Source: Streptomyces gossypii
GTDB lineage: Bacteria > Actinomycetota > Actinomycetes > Streptomycetales > Streptomycetaceae
Assembly (NCBI RefSeq): GCF_025165795.1
Contig: NZ_JAJAGO010000008.1
Span: forward strand, 1 to 64,000
Reading direction: 5' to 3'
DNA: 64,000 nucleotides
Each line of letters opens with the position of its first letter. Within the stretch, counting starts at the first letter, position 1. Of this stretch, positions 24,946 through 35,286 are shown piece by piece. The translations under genes were made by a program, and so were the position numbers. The notes under the pieces were generated by a model. That model did not search any database. It was not told the origin of the DNA and saw only the letters and a program-made list of their open reading frames with translations.

Positions 24946-27071
24946 GTCCGCACCTCCACCACGGCCACCACCGGCTCGTTGGCGCCCCGTGACCGCAACT
25001 CGCTGCGCGCCAGCGCGAGCAGCGGCTGCGCCTCCAGCACCCCCGACAGGTCGGCGATGCGTGAGCCGAGCAGCAGCCGCAGAGCTGGGGCGCGGACACC
25101 GCCGTCGCCGTAGGAGGTGGTCTCCTTCACCAGCCGGGCCAGGGCCTCCGGTGCCCCCGCGACCGTCGTCGTCTCGATCCGGGCGTCCGCCGCGTGCAGC
25201 CGTACGACACCGTCCGCGTCCACCACCCGCACCGGGTGCCGGGTGGCGCGGAAACGCCGCCGCGACTCGGTGCCGTACACGGTGTGCGCGGGCGTCTCGG
25301 CCAGCACCCGCACGGCGTCCGGGGTCGTCTTGAGACTCGCCGCGGCCGTGCGCAGCCGCTCCCCGGTGTCCGCGCGGTGAGCCCGGTCCTGGGTGCGCAG
25401 TTCGGTCGCGCCGGTGGCGATGGCCCGTACGGTGCTGGTCTGCGGGTCGACGGTGACCTCCACCTCGACCCCGGACGCCTCCGCGCCCTGCGCGACCACG
25501 GCGCTCTCGGCCTCGTTGCGCACCCCGAGGATCTGCTCCTGGGTGGCGCCCGGGATGATCCGCTCGACCTGTTCCCGTACGAGGGCGAGCGCGACACCGA
25601 TGGGGCTGATCACCTCGGCGTGCTCGGCGATCCGGCCCTCCAGCCCGGTGTCGGCTGCCAGTTGAGGGGTGACCGCCGCTGCTCCGCCACCGCCGCCGAC
25701 CAGCACCACGGAGTCCCGGTCGAGCCGGTAGTCGCGGATCATCGTGTCCACGACGGCCTTCACCTGGGAGGTGCCCGCACCCAGCATCTGGGCCGCCGCC
25801 GAGGCGGCATCGGTGCCCAGCTCCGCGGCCAGCGGTTCCAGCGCCGCACGTGCCACGGCGGGGTCGCAGCGCGCGAAGTCGCTCTCGGTGACGCGCCCCA
25901 GGGCGTTGGCGGCGCAGGTCATGGTGAGCGCGTAACGTCCGCCCGCCGCCTCCAGCACGGCGTAGTCCGGCGGGTCCCCTTCCATAGGGCTGATCTGCAC
26001 AAGCCGGGCGTCCCGCAGGTCTTCGAGTGCGGCGAAGCAGGCGTAGGGCAGTCCGGCGATATGCGCGCTGCGCGGACCGGCGGCGGTCACCTTGCCCTTG
26101 CCGATCCGGACCATCGAGCCGCCGCCGACGCCCACCGTCCGCACGTCCAGCGCGGAGAGGTACGAGCCCTTGCCCAGCACGGTCGCGTGCCGGACGGCGA
26201 CCTTGCCGCGCCGGATCACGCTGATGTCCGTCGACGTGCCGCCGGTCTCCAGGAAGACGCCCTCGCTGATGCGTTCCTGCATCAACGCGCCCGCGACCCC
26301 CGCGGCGGGGCCGGAGAGCACCGTGAGCAGCGGGCGGCGTCGCATCTCGTCCAGGGACATCACACCGCCGTCGCAGCGCATCACCATCAGCGGCGCGGTG
26401 ACTCCGGCCTTGACGATGGAGGAGTCCACCAGGTCGGCGGTGGCGAGCATCTTGGGAAGGATCGCCGCGTTGACGGCGGCGGTGCGGGTGCGTTTGGCCA
26501 AACCGTAGAGCGAGGTGATCTGGTGCGCGGCGGTCATCGGCATGCCGTACGGGCGGGCCGCCTCCACCACCGCCTGCTCTCCCTCCGCGAGGTCGACGCT
26601 GAACGGCTCGCTGGCCACCAGGACTTCGGCACCACGGCCGCGCAACTCCTCGACCGCCGCGTGGGTGCTCGCCTGGTCTTCGGGGTCCTCGACATGGGCG
26701 TAGTGCAGCGGGAACCGCTTGCCCGGGGTGAGCGGCAGCTTGCCGAGCCCGGCGAGCCTGCGGGTGAGGACGGCGCCGGGGCCGGTGCCGATCCCGATCA
26801 GGCCGACGGTGGCCACATCGCCTTCGAGCAGGGCGTTGGTAGCCTGGGTGGTGCCGTGAGCGAGGAAGGCGACTTCCTCCGGACGGCATCCGACCTGCTC
26901 CAGCAGCCGGTCGAGCGCCTCCACGATGCCGTGTGCGACGCCGTCTTCGTGGTGGTGGCTGGTGGGGACCTTGATCTGGCCGAGGAGTTCCAGGGTTCCG
27001 GCGTCGACGGCCACGGCGTCGGTGAAGGTTCCGCCCACGTCGATGCCGACGCGGACGCGTGGAGTGTTCAT
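24942..27071 (-). CDS. Hydantoinase/oxoprolinase family protein (HyuA type)
   Basis: This 709-residue protein has the Hydant_A_N domain (about 5-185, GIDVGGTFTDAV phosphate-binding motif) and the actin-like Hydantoinase_A domain (about 200-480, FLETGGTSTDISVI and VLVGGGGGAAAV), followed by a C-terminal extension (about 490-709). Family members hydrolyse ATP to open hydantoins or 5-oxoproline, or carboxylate ketones. The partner subunit HyuB is not present; here its place is taken by an FAD oxidoreductase and an HExxH protein. The ATG at 27071 has an AGAGGTG site. It lies 158 bp after the FAD gene and is coupled to the HExxH gene by an ATGA overlap. Confidence 0.9.
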   Translation of the reverse strand: MNTPRVRVGIDVGGTFTDAVAVDAGTLELLGQIKVPTSHHHEDGVAHGIVEALDRLLEQVGCRPEEVAFLAHGTTQATNALLEGDVATVGLIGIGTGPGAVLTRRLAGLGKLPLTPGKRFPLHYAHVEDPEDQASTHAAVEELRGRGAEVLVASEPFSVDLAEGEQAVVEAARPYGMPMTAAHQITSLYGLAKRTRTAAVNAAILPKMLATADLVDSSIVKAGVTAPLMVMRCDGGVMSLDEMRRRPLLTVLSGPAAGVAGALMQERISEGVFLETGGTSTDISVIRRGKVAVRHATVLGKGSYLSALDVRTVGVGGGSMVRIGKGKVTAAGPRSAHIAGLPYACFAALEDLRDARLVQISPMEGDPPDYAVLEAAGGRYALTMTCAANALGRVTESDFARCDPAVARAALEPLAAELGTDAASAAAQMLGAGTSQVKAVVDTMIRDYRLDRDSVVLVGGGGGAAAVTPQLAADTGLEGRIAEHAEVISPIGVALALVREQVERIIPGATQEQILGVRNEAESAVVAQGAEASGVEVEVTVDPQTSTVRAIATGATELRTQDRAHRADTGERLRTAAASLKTTPDAVRVLAETPAHTVYGTESRRRFRATRHPVRVVDADGVVRLHAADARIETTTVAGAPEALARLVKETTSYGDGGVRAPALRLLLGSRIADLSGVLEAQPLLALARSELRSRGANEPVVAVVEVRT

Positions 27072-27199
27072 GATCGTGCACCTCTTTGTGTCGTGTCATG
27101 TGCGGTGTCTCGGGGGCGGTTGCCGGGCGGGGCAGGTGGAGCTGCTCCGCCCGGCGTTTTCTCGGGCTGCTTCGGGCTCGGGCGCTTCGGGTCGCCTGG

Positions 27200-27250
27200 C
27201 AACCCCGTACTTCTAGCAACCCCGTACTTCTAGTAACCCCGCACTTCGGG
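27200..27250. repeat. 17-bp tandem repeat (three units) spanning the FAD oxidoreductase stop
   Basis: Two identical units (27200-27216 and 27217-27233, CAACCCCGTACTTCTAG) are followed by a diverged third (27234-27250). The TAG stop of the FAD gene (27230-27232, minus strand) is in the middle unit, and the next unit carries a second TAG. Confidence 0.9.
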
Positions 27251-28858
27251 CCAGTGGCGCTGCACTCCCTCGCGGTCCAGCAGCCGGGCGAACTCCTCGA
27301 AGTGCTTGTCCTCGGCCTGCACTTGGTGCGGCTCGACGCCCTCGGCGAGGCAGTGCGCGGCCAGGGCCCCGGCGACCTCGCCGATGTTCCACTCGACCGG
27401 GTGGAGCCGGAAGCAGCCGTTGGTGATGTGTGTGGTGCCGATGTTCTTTCCGGCGGGCAGCAGATTGCGCACCCGGCGCGGGAGGAGCGCGCCCAGCGGG
27501 ATCTCGAACGGCACCGAGCCGACGTCGATGTAGTCGTCCCCGCCCGTGGAGGGGTGCAGATCGATGCGGTAGCTGCCGACGCCGACCGCGTCCCGGTGCC
27601 GGGTGCCGCCGTACGGGCCGACCAGGTCGATCGCCACGTCGTGCTCGGTGACGGTGGTGACGGCCCTGATCCGGCGAGATTCCCGTACGTACGGAGCCTT
27701 TGCCAGGCCGTCGGAGGTACCCATGATGTCGGGGCGCAGTGCCAGACCCGGGAAGCCGGTGCCGCCGTCGGGGCGCGGTGCCTCGGTCTGCAGCCAGTAG
27801 AGGACGGAGCGGGACAGCTCGCGCGCCCCGCTCAGCGCCGCTCGCGTGCTCTCCTCGCCCGCGCCCGCGTACGGCTTGAGCCAGTAGTCGTTCAGCGGCC
27901 AGTTGACGAGGGTGATGTCGGACTCGAAGGCGCCGGGCCGGTGCAGCTTGCGGGCGAGGATGCGGCGGAAGCCCCACAGTTCCTTGTCGCCCGCGTCCGC
28001 GCTCTGGTCGGCGGAGACGTCCAGCGGGTCCAAGTCCGGGTTGGGCGCGAACGTACGCGGTACGGGCTCCAGGCTGCGGGGATCGGGGGCGAGGAAACCG
28101 AGCAGCGGACCGGGCCAGAAGCCGGGACGGTACGCGCGCCAGAAGTCGTAGTCGTCCGGCCGTTCGACCGTGTGGTCCTCGCCCTGGTGGTGGGAGAGGG
28201 CGAAGCAGACCGTGATGCCCTGCTGGTTGTGCGGATCGGCCTGGTCGGGGGCGTGCGGCTCGTCGTGCTCGGCGCGGGCCTCGGCGCCGTTGACATGCTC
28301 CACACCGGCGAGTTCGAGCAGCTCGCCGGTCTCGGTGGCGTCGAGGACATAGCGGGCCGTGATGGTGCGCCGGTCGCCGGTGCGCAGATCCTCCAGGGTG
28401 ACGGCGCGAACGACATCGTTGTCCGAGGAGGCTTCGACGGGCCGGTGTTCCGTGAGCAGGGTGAGCCGCCCCGCCGCGCGATGCGGCGCGATCATCGCCT
28501 CCAGCACGGCGAGCGCGACCTTCGGTTCGTGGCACAGCTTGCTCACGCGGCCCGCGCCCGGGTTCAGTTCACGCTGGGCCAGCGCCTCGGAGCGCATCGG
28601 ATACCACTGCCGGTAGTACCCCCGGATGCCCTCCCGCAGCGCGCGGTACGTCGCCGTCGTGCCGAACTGCTCCACCCACGGGTGCTCGTCCGGAGGCACG
28701 GCCTGGGAGGTGAGCTGGCCACCGATCCAGTCGGTCTCCTCGGTCAGCACCGCCCGGCGGCCGGCCCGGCACACGGCCAGCGCGGCGGCCACTCCGCCCA
28801 GCCCTCCGCCCACGATCAGGACGTCGGTCTCGTGTGATGCGGCTGTCGGTATGGGCAT
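27230..28858 (-). CDS. FAD-dependent oxidoreductase (FAD_oxidored family)
   Basis: This 542-residue protein opens with the dinucleotide-binding motif VLIVGGGLGGVAAALAVCRAG (about 14-34) and continues TEETDWIGGQL, typical of the FAD_oxidored family (PF12831-like). A second flavin-contact region, RYVLDATETGELLELAGVE, and the C-terminal LLPAGKNIGTTHITNGCFRL motif are present. It has no signal peptide, so it acts in the cytoplasm or at the membrane. The ATG has AAGGAG at 9 bases. It lies 141 bp after lacI and upstream of the HyuA gene; oxidation of the HyuA substrate or product is the likely task. Confidence 0.88.
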   Translation of the reverse strand: MPIPTAASHETDVLIVGGGLGGVAAALAVCRAGRRAVLTEETDWIGGQLTSQAVPPDEHPWVEQFGTTATYRALREGIRGYYRQWYPMRSEALAQRELNPGAGRVSKLCHEPKVALAVLEAMIAPHRAAGRLTLLTEHRPVEASSDNDVVRAVTLEDLRTGDRRTITARYVLDATETGELLELAGVEHVNGAEARAEHDEPHAPDQADPHNQQGITVCFALSHHQGEDHTVERPDDYDFWRAYRPGFWPGPLLGFLAPDPRSLEPVPRTFAPNPDLDPLDVSADQSADAGDKELWGFRRILARKLHRPGAFESDITLVNWPLNDYWLKPYAGAGEESTRAALSGARELSRSVLYWLQTEAPRPDGGTGFPGLALRPDIMGTSDGLAKAPYVRESRRIRAVTTVTEHDVAIDLVGPYGGTRHRDAVGVGSYRIDLHPSTGGDDYIDVGSVPFEIPLGALLPRRVRNLLPAGKNIGTTHITNGCFRLHPVEWNIGEVAGALAAHCLAEGVEPHQVQAEDKHFEEFARLLDREGVQRHWPEVRGY

Positions 28859-28904
28859 GTGGAGGACTCCTTCTGCGGTACGCGTGCGGTGTTGTCGTGC
28901 TGTG

Positions 28905-28930
28905 GTGCTGTGCTGTCGTGCTGTGCTGTC
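28905..28930. repeat. 13-bp tandem repeat upstream of the FAD gene
   Basis: GTGCTGTGCTGTC occurs twice in direct succession inside a wider GT/CT-rich simple-sequence tract (28888-28935) between the lacI stop and the FAD gene start. Confidence 0.8.
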
Positions 28931-28999
28931 GTGTTCTGCGGTTGGTGCGGCGCGGCGGGGCGGGGTGCGGTGAGGGCGGGCCGGAGGGTCGCGGCCGGG

Positions 29000-30085
29000 T
29001 CAGCCGCCCGCCGGGGGCGGCGGCCCGGCGGTGGTCCCGGCACGGAACGCGCAGGACACCAGCGGCTCCGGGGGCTTCAGGTCCTCGCCCGACATCACGG
29101 ACACCAGCAGCCGTACGGCCGTGGCGCCCAGCTCCGTGCGCGGCACGTCGAACCCGGTCGGTTCCGGCCCGGCGGCGAGGTCGGCGGGCGGCGAGCCGAG
29201 CAGTGCCAGCGAGAGGTGCTCCGGCGCCGTCAGACCGGCAGCACCGACCGCGCCGAGCAGCGCCCGCCAGGCACCGCCCGTGTCGGTCTCCTCCGCGACG
29301 AACGCGGTGATCCCCTCGGCACGCCACGCCCGTATCCGCTCCGCCGTGATCTGCGCCGCAGGCTCGGCCGTGCGCACCACGGCGGCAGGCCCGCCGGGCA
29401 GCCCCGCCGCCTCCAGTCCCTCCAGGAAGCCGCGCTCGCGGTCGGTGGACGCGGGGGCGTCGTCGTCCTCGCGGACGAGCACGATCCGGCGGTGCCCCGC
29501 CTCGGCGAGACGGCGTACGACGTCGGCGCTGGCCGACACGTAGTCGGCGCCGACCCACGCCAGCCCCTCCAGCTCGTCCCGGCGGCCGAGGTGCACGGCG
29601 GGGTATCCGTCGTCGACCAGGCGGCGCAACTCGCGGGACGGTATGTGCCGCCCCAGGAACAGGCAGCCGTCAGCGAGCCGCACCCGGTCCAGCGCCTCAG
29701 GGGTGGTGGCCTCCGGTCCGGAGGCGCTGGAGCCGGTGAACAGCACCAGGTCGTACCCCTGGGCCGCGGCCTCCTGCTCGACGCCGACGAGCAGCGGGTA
29801 GTACGAGTGCTGGACGTCGGTGGGGAAGGTGGCGGTGAAGCTGAAGACGCCCATCAGGCTGTTGCGCGCGGTGGCGAGGCTGCGGGCCGCCGGGTCGGGG
29901 ACGTAGCCCAGCGACCGCGCCGCCTCCAGCACCCGCTCCCGGGTGGCCTCCTGGAGCACGATGCCCTGCTTGTTGCCGCCGAGCACCAGCGACACCGTCG
30001 TCTGGGAGACCCCCGCCGCCCGCGCCACGTCCGCCTGCCTCGGCCGCCCTCGACGGACGGCCTGCGGACCCTGGTTGCTGTTCAC
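29000..30085 (-). CDS. LacI-family transcriptional regulator heading the HyuA/FAD operon
   Basis: This 361-residue protein has a LacI helix-turn-helix (ADVARAAGVSQTTVSLVLGG, about 18-37) and a periplasmic-binding-type effector domain (about 75-345). The start is a GTG at 30085 with GAGAGG upstream. It is the first gene of a minus-strand run (lacI, FAD, hyuA, HExxH, transporter, propeller protein), unlike the divergent layout at 7.8 kb. Strong palindromes 13-68 bases upstream show that it represses its own promoter and hence the operon. Confidence 0.92.
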   Translation of the reverse strand: MNSNQGPQAVRRGRPRQADVARAAGVSQTTVSLVLGGNKQGIVLQEATRERVLEAARSLGYVPDPAARSLATARNSLMGVFSFTATFPTDVQHSYYPLLVGVEQEAAAQGYDLVLFTGSSASGPEATTPEALDRVRLADGCLFLGRHIPSRELRRLVDDGYPAVHLGRRDELEGLAWVGADYVSASADVVRRLAEAGHRRIVLVREDDDAPASTDRERGFLEGLEAAGLPGGPAAVVRTAEPAAQITAERIRAWRAEGITAFVAEETDTGGAWRALLGAVGAAGLTAPEHLSLALLGSPPADLAAGPEPTGFDVPRTELGATAVRLLVSVMSGEDLKPPEPLVSCAFRAGTTAGPPPPAGG

Positions 30086-30097
30086 TCCACACCTCTC

Positions 30098-30115
30098 AAC
30101 TAATGCGCATTAGTT
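30098..30115. promoter_or_regulatory. Perfect 18-bp LacI-family operator
   Basis: AACTAATGCGCATTAGTT is a perfect palindrome with the central CG/GC typical of LacI-family operators, 13 bases upstream of the GTG start of the regulator. A weaker copy lies 41 bp further upstream (centre to centre), about four helical turns, so both can be bound on one DNA face. Confidence 0.85.
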
Positions 30116-30141
30116 TCAGGGCAACCGGATCAGCGCTGAAG

Positions 30142-30153
30142 TAATGCGGATTA
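30142..30153. promoter_or_regulatory. Second, imperfect LacI-family operator
   Basis: TAATGCGGATTA matches the 12-bp core of the 30098 site (TAATGCGCATTA) with one mismatch. No further copies were noticed elsewhere in the window. Confidence 0.7.
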
Positions 30154-30385
30154 GCGCACACCATGAACGCAGGAGTGCCCACACGTCAAGAGGTGGAACC
30201 AAGCGGATTCGGCACGGCGGCCGCGCCTGTCCGCCTTCGTCATGCGCGGGGCGTGGCACTCTCGGCGGCGTCGGCCGGGTGGTGGTCACGGCGAGCGCGG
30301 AAGCGGTACACGGGGCGAAGCGCCCGGCGGCAGCCCTGCCCGCCCCGGAGCCGCCGTCGACGGGCGGGCGGGGCGGGCAGTGGTT
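30154..30385. other. Non-coding stretch between the lacI promoter and the SLC13 gene end
   Basis: Together with the operators above this makes a gap of 332 bases without a supported gene. Open frames on the plus strand are short, Arg-rich and without a ribosome site. I see no hairpin or known element here. Confidence 0.6.
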
Positions 30386-30431
30386 CGCGCGGGGTCAGAG
30401 GCTGATCCCGCGCGGGGTCAGAGGCTGATGT
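30386..30431. repeat. 23-bp tandem duplication spanning the SLC13 stop codon
   Basis: A 21-bp core starting CGCGCGGGGTCAGAGG occurs at 30386-30406 and again at 30409-30429 (period 23). The stop of the transporter (TGA, 30418-30420 on the minus strand) lies in the second copy, and the first copy repeats it downstream. Confidence 0.9.
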
Positions 30432-31920
30432 CGAACACCCAGGCGCCGGTGGTGTAGACGGCCAGCGTCACCAGGACGATGGCGATCACATTGAGCAGGA
30501 CACCGCCCCGGATCATCTGCCCGACCGTCACCTGGCCGGAGCTGAACACCACCGCGTTGGGCGGGGTGGCGACCGGAAGCATGAACGCGCAGGTGGCGGC
30601 GAGCGCCACGGGCAGTGCGAACAGCATCACGTCCTGGTCCAGCCCGACGGCGACCGCCGCCATGATCGGGACGAAAGTGGCGGTGGTGGCGGTGTTGCTG
30701 GTCAGCTCGGTGAGCAGCAGGATCACCGCGGTGATGACGAGGACCATCAGCAGGACGGGCAGTTCGTCAAGGCCGCCGACCTGGTCTCCGATCCACGGGC
30801 CGAGACCGCTGGCGTCCGCGCTGAACTGCCCGGACAGGCTGAGCCCGCCGCCGAAGAGCAGCAGGATGCCCCAGGGCAGATCCCGGGTGTCCTCCCAGAC
30901 GAGCACCCTCTTTCGGGCGCCCCGTTCAGCGGGCAGGGTGAACAGCAGCAGTACCGCCAGCATCGCGACGCCCGCGTCGGAGGTGTGCTCCTCGACCCAG
31001 GCCACATGCGGTTTGAGGACCCCGACCAGGACCCAGCTCACCGCGGCCCCGGTGAAGACGGCCAGCACCGTCCACTGGGGCTGGTCCATCCGGCCGAGCG
31101 CGCGCTTCCGTTCCTGGATCATCTCGCGGGCGCCGGCGATTTCGGTGATCGCCGGCTTGAAGACCAGGCGGGTGAGCACGAGCCAGGTGATCACCAGGAA
31201 CACGGCGGCTATCGGCACACCGAAGAGCATCCACTGGAAGAAGCTGATGTCGATGTCGTACTCCGCCTTGAGGTGGCTCTGCAGGAAGGCGTTCGGCGGG
31301 GTGCCGATGACCGTGCCGAGCGAGCCGATGGAGGCGGCGTAGGCGATGCCGAGCATCAGGGCGGTGGAGAAGTTGGGATCCTGCTGTCCGTCGCGCAGCT
31401 GGGCGACCAGACCAAGGACGGCCATCCCGATGGGGAGCATCATCACGGCGGTGGCGGTGTTGGAGATCCACATGCTCAGCAGGCCGGTGGCCAGCATGAA
31501 GCCGCCGATCATGCGTGCCGGGCTGGTGCCCACCAGGAGTACGGTGCTCAGGGCGAAGCGGGTGTGCAGATTCCACCGTGTCATGGCCAGGGCGATGATG
31601 AAGCCGCCCATGAACAGGAAGATGGTGGCGCTCGCGTACGGAGCGGCGACGTCGCCTATGGGGGCGACGCCGAGCAGCGGCATCAGCACCAGTGGCACCA
31701 GCGCGGTGGCCGCGAGCGGTATCGCCTCTGTCATCCACCACACGGCCATCAGGACGGCCACCGAGGCGACACTCTTGCCGTCCGCGGAGAGCGAGTCGGG
31801 CAGTGTGAACCGCGTGATGAGGGCCAGCACCACTCCGGCCCCCAGCCCGATCCACTGGCGTGGCACCACCTCGGGGGCGGAGTCGTTCCGCGCCTGCCCC
31901 TTGGCCTCGGTCAGTGACAT
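30418..31920 (-). CDS. SLC13/DASS-family anion transporter (di- or tricarboxylate symporter)
   Basis: This 500-residue membrane protein has about 11 helices and both copies of the DASS signature: MWISNTATAVMMLP (about 145-160) and LTSNTATTATFVPIM (about 400-415), where the SNT motifs form the sodium and carboxylate sites. GTPPNAF and ATPPNAVVFSSG follow each motif as expected. Likely substrates are succinate, malate, citrate or related anions. The ATG has a GAGGGAG site. It is divergent from isocitrate dehydrogenase, which fits carboxylate metabolism, but a shared promoter is not proved. Confidence 0.92.
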   Translation of the reverse strand: MSLTEAKGQARNDSAPEVVPRQWIGLGAGVVLALITRFTLPDSLSADGKSVASVAVLMAVWWMTEAIPLAATALVPLVLMPLLGVAPIGDVAAPYASATIFLFMGGFIIALAMTRWNLHTRFALSTVLLVGTSPARMIGGFMLATGLLSMWISNTATAVMMLPIGMAVLGLVAQLRDGQQDPNFSTALMLGIAYAASIGSLGTVIGTPPNAFLQSHLKAEYDIDISFFQWMLFGVPIAAVFLVITWLVLTRLVFKPAITEIAGAREMIQERKRALGRMDQPQWTVLAVFTGAAVSWVLVGVLKPHVAWVEEHTSDAGVAMLAVLLLFTLPAERGARKRVLVWEDTRDLPWGILLLFGGGLSLSGQFSADASGLGPWIGDQVGGLDELPVLLMVLVITAVILLLTELTSNTATTATFVPIMAAVAVGLDQDVMLFALPVALAATCAFMLPVATPPNAVVFSSGQVTVGQMIRGGVLLNVIAIVLVTLAVYTTGAWVFDISL

Positions 31921-32325
31921 GTTCGCTCCCTCGCTGATGGGTTGGCCGGTGCGTTTCGTAGCAAGCCGAGGTCGGCGGTGCGTGGGGGATCCGGACGATG
32001 ACGTGCTGCTCGCCTCGTCGGGAGGTGGGTAGTTTGCCTCAAGATCGAGCGCGCGGGTAGCCCGTGCGCAGCATCCGCTTCCTCGCTCATCCCCCGGGCC
32101 GCCGCGGGGTCTCCTCCGGTGTCGGAGGCGGCCCCGTTTGGCCCGCGTGGCCCGCGTGAGCGCGGGTCAGTCCGGGACGTAGGAGAGCCGGTGCCGGCAA
32201 GGCCCGCGGGTCAGCTCGCCTCGGCGCGCTCGATCCGCCACGGCACGGGCGGGGCTGGTGTCAGCCGGGGACGCCCACGAGATATCTTGATATCGAGACG
32301 ATTTCAGACGTGGAGCGGAGTACCG
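31921..32325. other. Divergent promoter region between SLC13 transporter and isocitrate dehydrogenase
   Basis: This 405-bp gap holds no supported gene. It contains a small hairpin (CCCGCG TGAG CGCGGG, 32151-32166) and the dyad at 32285-32298 close to the isocitrate dehydrogenase start. The open frame running in from 32119 to the dehydrogenase has no ribosome site. Confidence 0.6.
32285..32298. promoter_or_regulatory. Candidate operator upstream of isocitrate dehydrogenase
   Basis: TCTTGATATCGAGA is a 14-bp dyad with a single mismatched pair, centred 35 bases before the GTG start. GATATC also occurs twice in direct orientation (32281 and 32289). The binding protein is unknown. Confidence 0.45.
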
Positions 32326-34545
<2,220 letters not shown>

Positions 34546-34573
34546 GCCGGCCTGATCCACTGAGAGCAGCCAA

Positions 34574-34611
34574 GCGCGGGGGCCGTACGCAGCGCCGTAC
34601 GGCCCCCGCGC
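34574..34611. terminator. Bidirectional hairpin terminator
   Basis: A perfect 16-bp stem (GCGCGGGGGCCGTACG and its complement) with a 6-base loop sits between the convergent isocitrate dehydrogenase and response-regulator genes. Confidence 0.88.
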
Positions 34612-34614
34612 CGC

Positions 34615-35286
34615 TCAGTACCCGGCCGGGCGCACCAGCCCACTCTCGTACGCGAAGACCGCGGCCTGCGTCCGGTCGCGCAGGCCCAGCTTGACCAGGA
34701 CCCGGCTCACATGGGTCTTCACGGTCTGTTCCGCGACCACCAGACGGACCGCGATCTCCGCGTTCGACAGGCCCTGCGCGATCAGCGACAGCACCTCGGT
34801 CTCGCGCTCCGTCAGGTCGCCGACACGGTCCCTCAGCGGGGCGCGGTGGGTGCCCGCCAGCCGGGAGAACTCGGCGATCAGGCGCTTGGTGATGTTCGGG
34901 GCGAGCAGGGCGTCGCCGCTGGCCACCACCCGTACGGCATGGGCGAGTTCGGCAGCCGACGCGTCCTTGAGGAGAAAGCCCGAGGCGCCCGCGCGCAGCG
35001 CCTCGTACACGTACTCGTCGAGGTCGAAGGTGGTCAGTACGAGCACCTTGACGGTGGCGTCGGCCGGGCCGGTGACGCGCTCGGTCGCCTCGATGCCGCT
35101 GAGGCCGGGCATCCGGATGTCCATCAGGACGACGTCCGGGGCGAGTTCGGCGACCTTGGCGACGGCGTCGAGGCCGTCCACGGCCTGGCCGACGACCTCG
35201 ATACCGGGCTCGGCGTTGAGCAGCACGGTGAAGCCCTGGCGCACCATCACCTGGTCATCGGCTATCAGCACACGGATGCTCGTCAC
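34615..35286 (-). CDS. NarL/LuxR-family response regulator
   Basis: This 223-residue protein has a receiver domain (about 4-120) with the acidic pair Asp10-Asp11 and phospho-acceptor Asp56 (VVLMDIRMPG), and a LuxR-type helix-turn-helix (about 155-215, LTERETEVLSLIAQGLSNAE). The start codon overlaps the stop of the histidine kinase gene (ATGA), so the pair is coupled. Targets are unknown; the neighbouring acyltransferase upstream of the kinase is a candidate. Confidence 0.95.
   Translation of the reverse strand: MTSIRVLIADDQVMVRQGFTVLLNAEPGIEVVGQAVDGLDAVAKVAELAPDVVLMDIRMPGLSGIEATERVTGPADATVKVLVLTTFDLDEYVYEALRAGASGFLLKDASAAELAHAVRVVASGDALLAPNITKRLIAEFSRLAGTHRAPLRDRVGDLTERETEVLSLIAQGLSNAEIAVRLVVAEQTVKTHVSRVLVKLGLRDRTQAAVFAYESGLVRPAGY

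Noticed and set aside
25194..27233. 679-codon plus-strand open frame opposite the HyuA gene
   Set aside because: Antisense shadow with biased composition; the minus strand encodes a recognisable HyuA protein in full.
32151..32166. Small hairpin CCCGCG TGAG CGCGGG as a terminator
   Set aside because: It lies in a divergent promoter region where no transcript should end; the short GC stem is expected by chance in this DNA.
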